From contig NZ_JAKJSD010000005.1 in assembly GCF_029029505.1 (NCBI RefSeq), forward strand, positions 186,001 through 250,000: a stretch of 64,000 nt of DNA, read 5' to 3'. Shown piece after piece: positions 1 through 8,669 of the stretch. Position 1 is the stretch's first letter. Every line of letters begins with the position of its first letter. Both the position numbers and the translations under genes were made by a program. This stretch comes from Ancylomarina sp. DW003 (GTDB taxonomy: Bacteria > Bacteroidota > Bacteroidia > Bacteroidales > Marinifilaceae). The notes below the pieces were generated by a model. It did not search any database and was not told where the DNA came from. It worked only from the letters and a program-made list of their open reading frames with translations.

Positions 1-50
1 GAACCTGTTTTTATTTATATACTGATTCTGAATACATTCAATTCATTTTA
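1..50. repeat. Left copy of a ~45-bp direct repeat (HU-gene leader sequence)
   Basis: The first 40 bases are identical to 11408-11447. After a 5-base indel (an extra attca here) the next five bases match too. The other copy lies about 80 bp upstream of the HU-like gene's start codon, reading on the minus strand. Because this copy is cut by the window edge, the match may continue to the left. I infer that a second HU-like gene may sit just outside the window. Both copies are just beyond the 3' end of a thioredoxin gene, intact here and broken in the other. Confidence 0.85.
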
Positions 51-161
51 TCCTGACTCCCCTCACCAACTTCATCATATTCCTGTAAACAAATCTAAAC
101 GAGCTAAAAAACGCCTCTATTCACCTGATTGTATTCGTCTAAATTTATTTTATTGAGATGA

Positions 162-1310
162 TTATTTTAAGAATTTCCCTGGAATCTCATAAATATCCTT
201 ACCTCGAAGATCTTTTGCTAATATTTTCCCTTCAGGATCAACCAGAATAATGTGAGGAATCCCTTCAATACAATATGAATCCATTATTTCATTTATATTT
301 TCCTTGCCAATTTTTAGGTGATCCCAGTGGCTCTCATCTTCATGAATCGCTTTCATCCACATTTCTTTTTTCCAATCTGAAGAAACGCCCAAAACAGTTA
401 AGTTCTTATCCCTATATTTTTCCAGAGCTTTTTTAAAATTTGGTGTTTCCAATCTACAATACTTACAACCTGAACTCCAAAAATCTACAATTACATATTT
501 CCCTCTAAAATCGCTTAGTTTTATAACATTATCCAGGGTATCTTTCCCTGTAATTTCAGGAGCAACAGAACCAATAGCACATTGCTGAAGCAAATCTAAT
601 CTTCGCTCCATAACTTGTACATAGTGAGTTTTGGCAGCATCTTCAGTAAAACTTGATACAAATTTTCTGTACTTGTTAACTTCTTCCGTCGTTTCAGGGC
701 AAAGTCTTAAAAATATCCTGGATTTGTACAAATAAATACCAAATGGATTATTCTTATTCTTATTTACTATAGCATATGTTAGACTATCTACGCTTTGGGT
801 AATTTTATCAGAGTAATAACAAGATGATTCTGATTTAATTCGAGCCATTTCCTCTCGATTACCTTTATCTCTTGCTCTATAAAACAACTCACTTAAAGAG
901 TCTCTTTTGTTTTGACAAGTAATCTTGTCCACTGCTTTTAGATATTTATCATACATGTCATGTAATGGTGCCCCTAATACATTCCATTTAATCGAATTAG
1001 AATTAATTACATTTCCAACAATTTGCATATCTCTCGGTTCTACGAATACTTTACCTCCTGTATTACCATTACCTATGTAGTATAGCTGGGCCGATTTGTT
1101 CTTCAAACTAAACTCAAACTTACCATCCTTAATTCTTGCAGAATCGATAACAACAAATTGACTGTAATGTTCATCTTTGATTTCACTTAAGAAAATCTTC
1201 TCCTCATTAAATCCGTTAATGTTTCCTGTCAAAAATATTTCATCTTTTTTACAAGAAACAATACATAGATTACATAACAACATCCAGAATAAAATATACT
1301 TTACATTCAT
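162..1310 (-). CDS. TlpA/ResA-type thioredoxin-family protein with DUF4369-like N-terminus
   Basis: The 382-aa product starts with a hydrophobic signal ending in a lipobox-like Cys at 20 (IVSC), so it is probably a periplasm-facing lipoprotein. Residues ~25-110 resemble the DUF4369 domain that precedes thioredoxin folds in Bacteroidota. Residues ~245-382 form the thioredoxin domain, with the redox motif C282-K-Y-C285 after DFWSSG and the cis-proline segment GIPH later. Such proteins reduce disulfides or handle thiols in the periplasm. It is the last gene of import locus A, separated from the PKD-like gene by 91 bp that hold a terminator hairpin, so its expression is probably lower than or separate from the rest. 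The homologous position in locus B holds only a broken remnant. The physiological substrate is unknown. Confidence 0.85.
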   Translation of the reverse strand: MNVKYILFWMLLCNLCIVSCKKDEIFLTGNINGFNEEKIFLSEIKDEHYSQFVVIDSARIKDGKFEFSLKNKSAQLYYIGNGNTGGKVFVEPRDMQIVGNVINSNSIKWNVLGAPLHDMYDKYLKAVDKITCQNKRDSLSELFYRARDKGNREEMARIKSESSCYYSDKITQSVDSLTYAIVNKNKNNPFGIYLYKSRIFLRLCPETTEEVNKYRKFVSSFTEDAAKTHYVQVMERRLDLLQQCAIGSVAPEITGKDTLDNVIKLSDFRGKYVIVDFWSSGCKYCRLETPNFKKALEKYRDKNLTVLGVSSDWKKEMWMKAIHEDESHWDHLKIGKENINEIMDSYCIEGIPHIILVDPEGKILAKDLRGKDIYEIPGKFLK

Positions 1311-1360
1311 AACTTATGATTTAAAAAATTATCGCACCCTATTCGATATTGAAGTGCATT

Positions 1361-1393
1361 TTAAAAAGGAGGAGAGTGCATATACACTCTCCT
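1361..1393 (-). terminator. Intrinsic terminator between PKD-like gene and TlpA gene
   Basis: A perfect 9-bp stem (1370-1378 with 1385-1393, loop catata) is followed on the minus strand by CCTTTTT. It lies 8 bp after the stop of the PKD-like gene and would end or attenuate locus A transcription before the thioredoxin gene. Confidence 0.75.
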
Positions 1394-1401
1394 AGTTTCT
1401 C

Positions 1402-2979
1402 TTAATTTTGCTTCTCATCTACATAAATAACTTCATCACAGAATCCCATCTGTCTATAAATCTCTTCAGCAGAAATACCGCCTAATTCATTCAATTTGTA
1501 AAAAATTACTCCACCTTGCTTTCCTGACAGAGAAAGATCTTTCACACAAATATCCAAACGTGTAAATTGCTTATTCGGATCATCTTTAGTTGGGGTATAT
1601 ATAGGATGTGCTAATACATTCGTAATTTGTACATTCTCGGCACTACCATTTATTAATTCACTCTCAGCAGATATTCCAGCATCAACATTCATATCTAGTA
1701 CATACACATTATTATTGGCCAAATACATCATTTTCCCACCAGAACCTTCAGATCTAACAATCCATGGGTACTGATTTCTTACAAAAATATCGCTCATCGA
1801 TTCATATTTAGTCGCAGATGAAAGATTAGGCGCCATACCGGCAGTTATTTCAATTTTTGCCTTTGCTTCAAATACGCCATCATTTACCTCAAATCTCAAA
1901 ACCCAGTATTTTCCTGTGGTACTATTATTCATTAGTGCCCACATTTTATCTGAATCACTCAGGTAACCAGCACATAACATTTTCATATTAGCTCCTAAGT
2001 CATTCGCATCAAATGCTGTCATTATATGCTCACTTCCCGTATACAGAACCAACTGCTCATTTGAATTACACAACATAAATCTGCTATTCAAATTGTCAAA
2101 CAATAGTGGAGAAGCATATCCCGGATGTAATGATACTGGTGCCAAATTATAGTCAGGTGTTTCACTAGTCAATACCATTGCAGAACTCCAATTAGCTTCA
2201 GGTGCCATTCCATTTATTCTATAATGAAATTTACCATTACAAATCAAATAGTCGCTGCCTTGACTTACACAATGGTGCATAATATTCATGGTAGGTGTAA
2301 ACGAGCCACTTACTTTCTCTTGCAAAGAAATTATTTTTTCGAAGCTTGTAGGATTAATATACTCACCTCCTAATGAATTGTTGTTAAAGACCAGTATAGC
2401 TTTATGTGCTGCAATATTTCTATCATGTGGTGCAATTGAAAGTACTTTTGTCGGATTATCTCCCAACTTTACATCTCCATTTTCTGATGCATATACATTT
2501 TCGTACAAGAAATTATTTGATTTTGATAAGAAGTTTAATTCTGTCTCACCACTCTCATTGCAGAGAAAAAGAGTTCCCTTCGAAAACTTGTTTACTGCTG
2601 TAAAGGGTACGGTTTTTTGATAAAAAACATTTGAAGAAACATCTGTAACCTTCAAGGTCAAATTATAATTCCCTCCTAAAACCATGTTACCGAAAGTATG
2701 TTTTAGTATTTTTTCGCGACTTATAGTATCTGAATTAAAATCGCCAAATCGTTCATAGTAATACCATAAATACTCCAGATTTGATTCATCATTATGCAGA
2801 GTCGAAATTTGTGGATCCAAATTAAATTCTTCTCCTAAAATAGTTTCATAACTTTCTTCAGTAAAACCCTTTATTTCTACATCATTTAATTCAATTAAAT
2901 CGTGTACTGTTTCATCGTTAACACATCCTGCAATGGCTAGCAGTATGAACAGTAATCCTATATTAAATATTTTTTTCAT
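1402..2979 (-). CDS. PKD-like family lipoprotein of SusCD locus A
   Basis: I place the start at the internal ATG at 2979 because it begins a clean lipoprotein signal (MKKIFNIG... with LAIAGC, Cys19). The longer open frame to 3018 would overlap the upstream gene. The ~525-aa product resembles the Bacteroidota PKD-like family (PF16407 type): an N-terminal Ig/PKD-like region (~30-140) followed by a long beta-rich part. Members sit at the end of STN-SusC/SusD/DUF4843 operons and are probably surface-exposed accessory binding proteins; no ligand is known. It follows the DUF4843 gene by 29 bp. Its paralogue in locus B (12003-13586) is clearly diverged. The family call is from domain memory and context, not from a search. 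Confidence 0.75.
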   Translation of the reverse strand: MKKIFNIGLLFILLAIAGCVNDETVHDLIELNDVEIKGFTEESYETILGEEFNLDPQISTLHNDESNLEYLWYYYERFGDFNSDTISREKILKHTFGNMVLGGNYNLTLKVTDVSSNVFYQKTVPFTAVNKFSKGTLFLCNESGETELNFLSKSNNFLYENVYASENGDVKLGDNPTKVLSIAPHDRNIAAHKAILVFNNNSLGGEYINPTSFEKIISLQEKVSGSFTPTMNIMHHCVSQGSDYLICNGKFHYRINGMAPEANWSSAMVLTSETPDYNLAPVSLHPGYASPLLFDNLNSRFMLCNSNEQLVLYTGSEHIMTAFDANDLGANMKMLCAGYLSDSDKMWALMNNSTTGKYWVLRFEVNDGVFEAKAKIEITAGMAPNLSSATKYESMSDIFVRNQYPWIVRSEGSGGKMMYLANNNVYVLDMNVDAGISAESELINGSAENVQITNVLAHPIYTPTKDDPNKQFTRLDICVKDLSLSGKQGGVIFYKLNELGGISAEEIYRQMGFCDEVIYVDEKQN

Positions 2980-3008
2980 TTTTTTATGTTTACATATTAA
3001 CATGTTCA

Positions 3009-3740
3009 TTATCTCCATGGTAATATTTGATTACCATTCTCATCTATAACAGTGTTCTCACTACAGTAGGTAGACAATGCTTCAGAACAAGCTTGCCAAA
3101 CAGGATCGTAATACTTGTGATACATAGCATACCTTGTTGTAGGTAAATCCTCATTTAAATATTCAAATATCATTTGATGTTTTTTCTGTGAATAAACACC
3201 AAAAAGACGCACAAAATAAGTCATGTTTCCATAGTTATCATTTCCAACAGGAGGCATAAACATATCTGAATATATAATCCGAACTAATTGTTTATCAGGA
3301 TAAGCAGTCTCCAATTCATCAGCTTTCAACTTTACAGCCAAAGTAACAGTTTGCTTTTTCAGAAGATCATCTCCCTTTACCAAAAGCACAGGCACTTCAA
3401 ACATGAACGTATCCTTAGGAAAAAGATATGATTCCATCAAAGGCATGTAATGTACATTCTCTTCTGCTGTTGTTAATGCTTCAACAATTTCCAGCCCGAA
3501 TTTTGTTGGAGTATTTAATGATTGACCAAGTAGATTTACTTTAATAAATACAGTATCAGTACCAGCTTTCTTTGTAGCAAGCGATACCATTAGACTATCC
3601 GTTTCGGTTGAAAAATCTTTAAAAAAAACTGATGCTTCTGAAGTATACACTAAGCGCTCATTCTTCTCACAAGCACATAGTAGAAATATTCCAAGAAATA
3701 ATATTATTATATTTGTTTTCATATCTAACAAGGTTTTCAT
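3009..3740 (-). CDS. DUF4843 lipoprotein of SusCD locus A
   Basis: The 243-aa product has a lipoprotein signal (IFLLCAC, Cys24) and a beta-sandwich-like body typical of DUF4843 proteins, which are encoded directly after SusD in STN-type SusCD operons. Its ATG overlaps the SusD stop codon (TAATG), so translational coupling is likely and favours this start. An alternative start six codons in (MKTNII) would also give a good signal peptide. It is probably an outer-leaflet accessory protein of the SusCD complex. The substrate is unknown. The locus B paralogue is at 13609-14373. Confidence 0.78.
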   Translation of the reverse strand: MKTLLDMKTNIIILFLGIFLLCACEKNERLVYTSEASVFFKDFSTETDSLMVSLATKKAGTDTVFIKVNLLGQSLNTPTKFGLEIVEALTTAEENVHYMPLMESYLFPKDTFMFEVPVLLVKGDDLLKKQTVTLAVKLKADELETAYPDKQLVRIIYSDMFMPPVGNDNYGNMTYFVRLFGVYSQKKHQMIFEYLNEDLPTTRYAMYHKYYDPVWQACSEALSTYCSENTVIDENGNQILPWR

Positions 3741-5167
3741 TAATTAAAATTACCAAACTCCAATTCACTCTTAGGAAGAGGTATGGTATAAGCTTTATTC
3801 ACATCTATCTCAACATCATCAGCACTACCAAGTGTACTGTACAAATTCTTCTTGTAGAAATAAAACAATTGGCCTTCACCTATAAATTCACGTCTGTATT
3901 CTTTGTAAATCTCTTCTTGTAATTTAGAGGCTTCCGTTATCCCTGTTAGACCTCTGTGAGCACGAATTTTATTTAAGTACCATAAAGCATCAGCCGGAAC
4001 TTCTGAAGATTCTGCTGCAATCAAAAACATTTCTGATAATTTCAATAAGGGTAAAACGCCCTGATCTTTATATTTAGACAATGAATATTTTGCACCATCC
4101 GCAGTAGCTGAAATCCATGCATTTCTAAATGAAGCCCCTCCCTCATATATGGTATTTTTTCTTTCAGTAGTTAATGAAAGAACATTTTGTCTATAATAAT
4201 CATCCTCCTCATTGAAGAAATAAGGTTTAGTTTCTTCCTCTAATACTTTAACTCCCTTATCTAAACTGAAAATTAATTCCTTTCTAAACAATTGATCACT
4301 CTTGTCTGCCGGATTAACAGTCAATTCAAACACATCAGGAATTGAGATAGATCCATCAGCTTTACCTGTTAGAATAGTGGCATTTGCTATGGCTAATTGT
4401 TTGTTTCCCACATAAGAGTGTACCCTAGCCAAAAGAGCCACAACACCATAATAATTCAAACGAAAATTCCTTTTCTTCAATGCCTCCGGAACATCATCTC
4501 CTATACTTTCTGAATTTGGTCCATATGGATCGTATTCTTCCATGAGTACTTTAGCTTCATTCAAGTCTTTTACAATTTTATCAATTGCGTCGCTGATACT
4601 AAGCTGGGGCTTAGCCTCGGAGGTATATTCATCTGTATAAGGAATAGACTTAGCAGTTAAACCATTTGCAGGAGATGGTGCAAATAATCTTAACATATCA
4701 AAATGGAGATATGCTCTTAAAGCTAAAAACTCTCCTTTATAAACTTTATAAACTGCATCGTTCGAGAAAACAGATTTGTTATCATCAATGTACCTTAGGG
4801 CTAAATTTACGTTTGCAATGGATTGATATGCTGTACTCCATATATTCAATAATCTTGTCTCTTCCTTTGAGCTAGACCATTCATAATTTGCTGCAAATTT
4901 AAAATTACCATAACCATACACACCATCTGTCTCATCATAATATTGAGCTAAGACATCAAGAAATGTATAAGATAATTCTCTACCATAACTTTTTGTAGTC
5001 GACATTAGGCTATAAACACCTATAAGAGCATCTCTGTACCCGGATTCATAAGTATAAAAAACATCCGCTTTTACATCCGCCTTAGGCGACACATCTAACC
5101 ACTCTTCGCACGAACTAAAAGTCACAGCAAAGAATATTAATATATATAATAATTTTCCTTTTTTCAT
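3740..5167 (-). CDS. SusD/RagB-family surface lipoprotein (locus A)
   Basis: The 475-aa product has a lipoprotein signal with Cys20 (VTFSSC) followed by EEWLDVSPK, the classic start of a mature SusD protein. The rest is the helical TPR-like SusD/RagB fold, with the C-terminal LYSTLGSADDV...IPLPKSELEFGNFN end that fits SusD partners. SusD proteins form the lid that captures ligand over the SusC barrel on the cell surface. It starts 13 bp after the SusC stop and its stop overlaps the next start, so it is part of one operon. It is a diverged paralogue of the SusD at 14390-15853. Confidence 0.92.
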   Translation of the reverse strand: MKKGKLLYILIFFAVTFSSCEEWLDVSPKADVKADVFYTYESGYRDALIGVYSLMSTTKSYGRELSYTFLDVLAQYYDETDGVYGYGNFKFAANYEWSSSKEETRLLNIWSTAYQSIANVNLALRYIDDNKSVFSNDAVYKVYKGEFLALRAYLHFDMLRLFAPSPANGLTAKSIPYTDEYTSEAKPQLSISDAIDKIVKDLNEAKVLMEEYDPYGPNSESIGDDVPEALKKRNFRLNYYGVVALLARVHSYVGNKQLAIANATILTGKADGSISIPDVFELTVNPADKSDQLFRKELIFSLDKGVKVLEEETKPYFFNEEDDYYRQNVLSLTTERKNTIYEGGASFRNAWISATADGAKYSLSKYKDQGVLPLLKLSEMFLIAAESSEVPADALWYLNKIRAHRGLTGITEASKLQEEIYKEYRREFIGEGQLFYFYKKNLYSTLGSADDVEIDVNKAYTIPLPKSELEFGNFN

Positions 5168-5180
5168 AATTAAGTCATTT

Positions 5181-8100
5181 TTAGAAAGTTACTTGAAGTG
5201 CAAGTGAATATCTTCTTGCAAAAGGATAACTAGTTCCTCTCTCCATCTCTACTGTTGACATTCTGTAAATATTGTTACCAATTGCAGATAGCTTTAGCCT
5301 TTCAAGGCCTAGTTTTTTCAATTGTGATCTGCTGAATTGATAAGATAGTCTAAGTGATCTCAATTCGATAAAATTATTTTCTTCTATAAATCGAGATGTA
5401 GCTCTTGTGAAAGTTGGATTATTCTTATCATATCCTTTAAATTTGGCAACATCACCAGGCTTTGTCCACTTATCTGTTAAAATCCTTTTGTCTCCATTCT
5501 CATTAGGATCAATATTCTCCACCTTATCAACTAATGTGTGATTGTAAATATCACCCCCATAACTATATGAGAAATTGGCATTCAATTCAAGCCCTTTGTA
5601 TGCCAGTCTGGTTCCAAAATTTCCGTAAAAATCCGGGTCAGTATTCCCAAGTGGCTTGTAATTGTCAGCACTCCACTCATTAGTTACATTCCCATTAATA
5701 TCTAAAAATATTTCTTTCCCTGTGGCTGGGTCGATACCAAGTGATTCATTAGCCCAAATCGTATTAATTGATTCGCCTTGCATGTATCTCACCTTAGTTT
5801 TGTTGCTTTCTTCGGCGTCCTGTTTTTTATTAAATTCTGAAAGTGCATTATTAATACTTAACAATTCATTCTCATTTCTTACAACACTACCAAAAATATC
5901 CCAACGAAGTCCATCATTCATTCCTTTTAGAATACTCGTTCTTAAGTTTAGTTCGAATCCTGCGTTTCTAACTTCACCAAGGTTTTCCTTATAACTACCA
6001 AAACCCAGTGATGGAGCCAGAGATACATTTACAAGCACGTCTTTGGAAATGTCAGAGTAAATATTTACACTACCGGATACAGTTCTGTTTTTCGTTTCAA
6101 AATCGATTCCAACATTCCTTTTTTCTGTTCGTTGCCATTTTAAACTTTCGTTTCCTAATGCTCTCAAAACGGCTCCAACATTTCCTGAATATGACATATC
6201 ATCAATAGATGAATCGGTATACGAAAGCATAGCTAAAGCCTGATAGGCATAAAAATTTTGGCTTCCAGTCAATCCCCACGATCCTCTAATTTTCAACAAT
6301 TCGAACCAATTCAAATTCTCTATAAAGCTTTCTTTGTGCAAATTCCACCCAAGACCGATGGAACCAAATGTACCCCAACGATTCTTAGCCCCGAATAAAG
6401 ACGAACCATCCTTTCGAACAGAAATATCTAACAAGAATCTATCGTCATAACCATAATTAAAGTTACCAACACCACCAATTTGTCTTGTGACATCATAGCT
6501 TCCAGTAGGCTTACTTCCTTCATTGTAAGAAGTACCCATTCCAATATGGTCTAAATTTTGATTGGGGAAGTTTACCGCTGTAGTACTTGAGTAGTCCTCT
6601 ACTTTTTCAGTTACATCTAATACAACCACACCATTAAATAAATGTTTTCCAAATGATTTTGTAAAAGACAGAACGGAGTTGATTCCGTATGAAAGATAAT
6701 CTGTATGTCCCTTTGTGTAACTTCCCTTATAAGATGAATTTATAAAATTAAGATGTTCATTAGGCAAATACAGATCACTCGTTGTTTGTTTTTTGCTGAT
6801 TGAAATTTGAGTCTTAAACTTCAAACCTTCTAAAATATCATACTCTAAGGAAAAATTATTTATGAAGTCGGTATATTTACTCTCATCTCTAACAGGAAGG
6901 GTAGAATTATAGTACCAATTATTCATCTGTTTTGTTCTAAATCCCCTATCGTAATACGTATATTCATATAAAATTTTAGATATTGAACCATCTTCATTAT
7001 ATGGATAGTAGTAAGGATTTAAATAGGTGTACCTGCCATAATCTCCGTAAGGTGAATTTTCAGATTTTACATTATCAAAACTCAAATAATTCATGAATTT
7101 GAACTTCTTATAATTGTACTGAAGTTTAATACCAACTCCCATACCTTTACGACCAGAACCTTTCATGACGCCTACTTTATCCAAGTAGTTGACATCAAAG
7201 CTGTACCTAAATTTTGCATCACCTCCTTCAAAAACCAACGAATGATTCTGTCCAATACCAACATCTCTTACCGGAATGGATTTCCAATCCGTATCAATAC
7301 CCCTTGAAACTAATCGTTGGATTACATTAAAAGTATTTAATTTGCTTTCATCCCACTCTGGTCTTGATTTATCTAAATCATATAAGCCAGAGTTTTTTTC
7401 AAACTGAAATTTCTCTTCAGCATTCATCAAATTGTAATCAGAAAGATCTGCCACTTCAAGATCTAAACTCCCATTATAGGAAACTCTTAATTCGCCCATT
7501 TGCGGAGCAACTGTTTCAATAACAACAACGCCATTTGCAGCACGAGAACCATAAATTGCTGTTGCTGCAGCATCTTTCAAAATCGTAATTGAACGCACTC
7601 TGTTGGATTCTAAATCAAAAACTTTTTCGGCTGTAACTTCGAAGCCATCCATAATAAAAGTGGGACTATTGGGATTACCTTCATATTCATTTTTCAAATT
7701 CCCACTCTCACTACTAAGACTTCCTGAACCACGAATAACAAAATCAGGCATTGAATTTGGATCACTTCCTTTAGCATTATCTACAACCTGAATAAATGAA
7801 GGATCTAAACTAGATAATGCGCTAAGTACACTCCCAGTAGTAATTTCTCTTAATTCCTCTCCTCGTACGGATGTAACAGCTCCAGTATAGCTATCCTTTT
7901 TTCTTGTAAAATAACCCGTAACGACCACCTCATCAAGTCCGGCAGCTTCCGCCTCCAAAACAATATTTTGATTAAGCTGTCCAGAAAAATTAATCTCCTG
8001 TGGAACCATTCCAACAAATGAAAATACAATTACGGCTTTATCTCCTTCAATTTCCAAGCTGTACTTACCATTAATATCAGTAGCAACACCTGTTGTGGTT

Positions 8101-8567
8101 CCTTTAACTACAACCGATACACCAGGTAGGGTATTTCCATCTTTATCGGTAACTCTACCCTTTAGCTCTTTTTTCTTTTGCTCAACTTCAATTAAAGTCT
8201 GTTTAGCCAGTTCTTTAAAGGTAATGACCTCTTCTTCGACTTCGCACTCTAAACCTTTTTCTCGTAGAAGTTCATCCAAAAGAATCTTTACCTCTTCGTT
8301 CTCTGCTTCGATACTAACTTTGTCAAACTTATCGAACAAAGCCTTTTTGTAAATAAAATAAAGACCCGTTTGCTCCCTAATTTCATTCAGCACCTCCAAA
8401 ATTGTTGCTTGCTCCATCTCCATACTTACCCTCTGGTTCTGAGAAAAAGATTTTGCTCCTGCTCCAAAAGACAGAATGAGCATCAATAAAATCAGAATTT
8501 TCATTTTCAATAGGGGTTTCAGCCATCTCCTTGCGGGGAAATAGCAGTTTAGCTTGTTTTTTTTCAT
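5181..8567 (-). CDS. SusC/RagA TonB-dependent transporter with STN signalling domain (locus A)
   Basis: The 1128-aa outer-membrane transporter has an extended N-region and signal (hydrophobic core ~22-38, cleaved near SFSQ). It then has an STN domain (~45-115), a carboxypeptidase-regulatory-like domain (~138-205, with DKDGNTLPGVSVVVKG), a plug domain opened by the GLDEVVVTGYF segment, and a 22-strand barrel ending in a terminal Phe. The STN domain marks it as a sensor that signals to the FecR anti-sigma factor encoded just upstream. Its 5' leader contains two conserved hairpins. A patch coding the DKDGNTLPGVSV region is nearly identical in DNA to the locus B copy. The import substrate is not evident. 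Confidence 0.93.
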   Translation of the reverse strand: MKKNKLNCYFPARRWLKPLLKMKILILLMLILSFGAGAKSFSQNQRVSMEMEQATILEVLNEIREQTGLYFIYKKALFDKFDKVSIEAENEEVKILLDELLREKGLECEVEEEVITFKELAKQTLIEVEQKKKELKGRVTDKDGNTLPGVSVVVKGTTTGVATDINGKYSLEIEGDKAVIVFSFVGMVPQEINFSGQLNQNIVLEAEAAGLDEVVVTGYFTRKKDSYTGAVTSVRGEELREITTGSVLSALSSLDPSFIQVVDNAKGSDPNSMPDFVIRGSGSLSSESGNLKNEYEGNPNSPTFIMDGFEVTAEKVFDLESNRVRSITILKDAAATAIYGSRAANGVVVIETVAPQMGELRVSYNGSLDLEVADLSDYNLMNAEEKFQFEKNSGLYDLDKSRPEWDESKLNTFNVIQRLVSRGIDTDWKSIPVRDVGIGQNHSLVFEGGDAKFRYSFDVNYLDKVGVMKGSGRKGMGVGIKLQYNYKKFKFMNYLSFDNVKSENSPYGDYGRYTYLNPYYYPYNEDGSISKILYEYTYYDRGFRTKQMNNWYYNSTLPVRDESKYTDFINNFSLEYDILEGLKFKTQISISKKQTTSDLYLPNEHLNFINSSYKGSYTKGHTDYLSYGINSVLSFTKSFGKHLFNGVVVLDVTEKVEDYSSTTAVNFPNQNLDHIGMGTSYNEGSKPTGSYDVTRQIGGVGNFNYGYDDRFLLDISVRKDGSSLFGAKNRWGTFGSIGLGWNLHKESFIENLNWFELLKIRGSWGLTGSQNFYAYQALAMLSYTDSSIDDMSYSGNVGAVLRALGNESLKWQRTEKRNVGIDFETKNRTVSGSVNIYSDISKDVLVNVSLAPSLGFGSYKENLGEVRNAGFELNLRTSILKGMNDGLRWDIFGSVVRNENELLSINNALSEFNKKQDAEESNKTKVRYMQGESINTIWANESLGIDPATGKEIFLDINGNVTNEWSADNYKPLGNTDPDFYGNFGTRLAYKGLELNANFSYSYGGDIYNHTLVDKVENIDPNENGDKRILTDKWTKPGDVAKFKGYDKNNPTFTRATSRFIEENNFIELRSLRLSYQFSRSQLKKLGLERLKLSAIGNNIYRMSTVEMERGTSYPFARRYSLALQVTF

Positions 8568-8579
8568 AGATTTGTATTC

Positions 8580-8669
8580 TAACAGGTTAATAATTGAATA
8601 AATATTTTGCAGATATTTATTCTAAACTTAGTTTGAACGGAAAGTTTTTGCAGAACTTTCCGTTTTTTT
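8580..8669 (+). ncRNA. Candidate antisense sRNA opposing the susC leader (locus A)
   Basis: On the plus strand a Bacteroidota -7 box TAGATTTG (8567-8574) is followed ~60 bases later by a perfect 11-bp hairpin and seven Ts. The implied RNA of about 90 nt would be fully antisense to the susC 5' UTR. It contains an upstream 10-bp hairpin (8596-8605 with 8613-8622) and the terminator hairpin, both with the loop tttgcag. The same layout recurs in locus B. Cis-antisense sRNAs (DonS type) at the same place in Bacteroides SusC loci are known to repress susC. No -33 TTTG is visible, so the promoter is uncertain. The hairpins could alternatively act in the susC mRNA leader. Confidence 0.45.
8636..8669 (+). 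terminator. Hairpin plus U-tract between fecR and susC, plus-strand orientation (locus A)
   Basis: The perfect 11-bp stem (8636-8646 with 8654-8664, loop tttgcag) is followed by a T-run at 8663-8669 on the plus strand. On the minus strand it is followed by CAAACTAAG, with no U-tract. It therefore fits termination of an antisense transcript better than termination of the fecR message. The T-run overlaps the fecR stop codon. Locus B has a homologous hairpin with compensating base changes. Confidence 0.7.

Noticed and set aside
8095-8352. 85-aa plus-strand open frame inside susC (locus A)
   Set aside because: It is antisense to the STN and regulatory-domain coding region, with low-complexity Ser/Phe composition, typical of a shadow frame.
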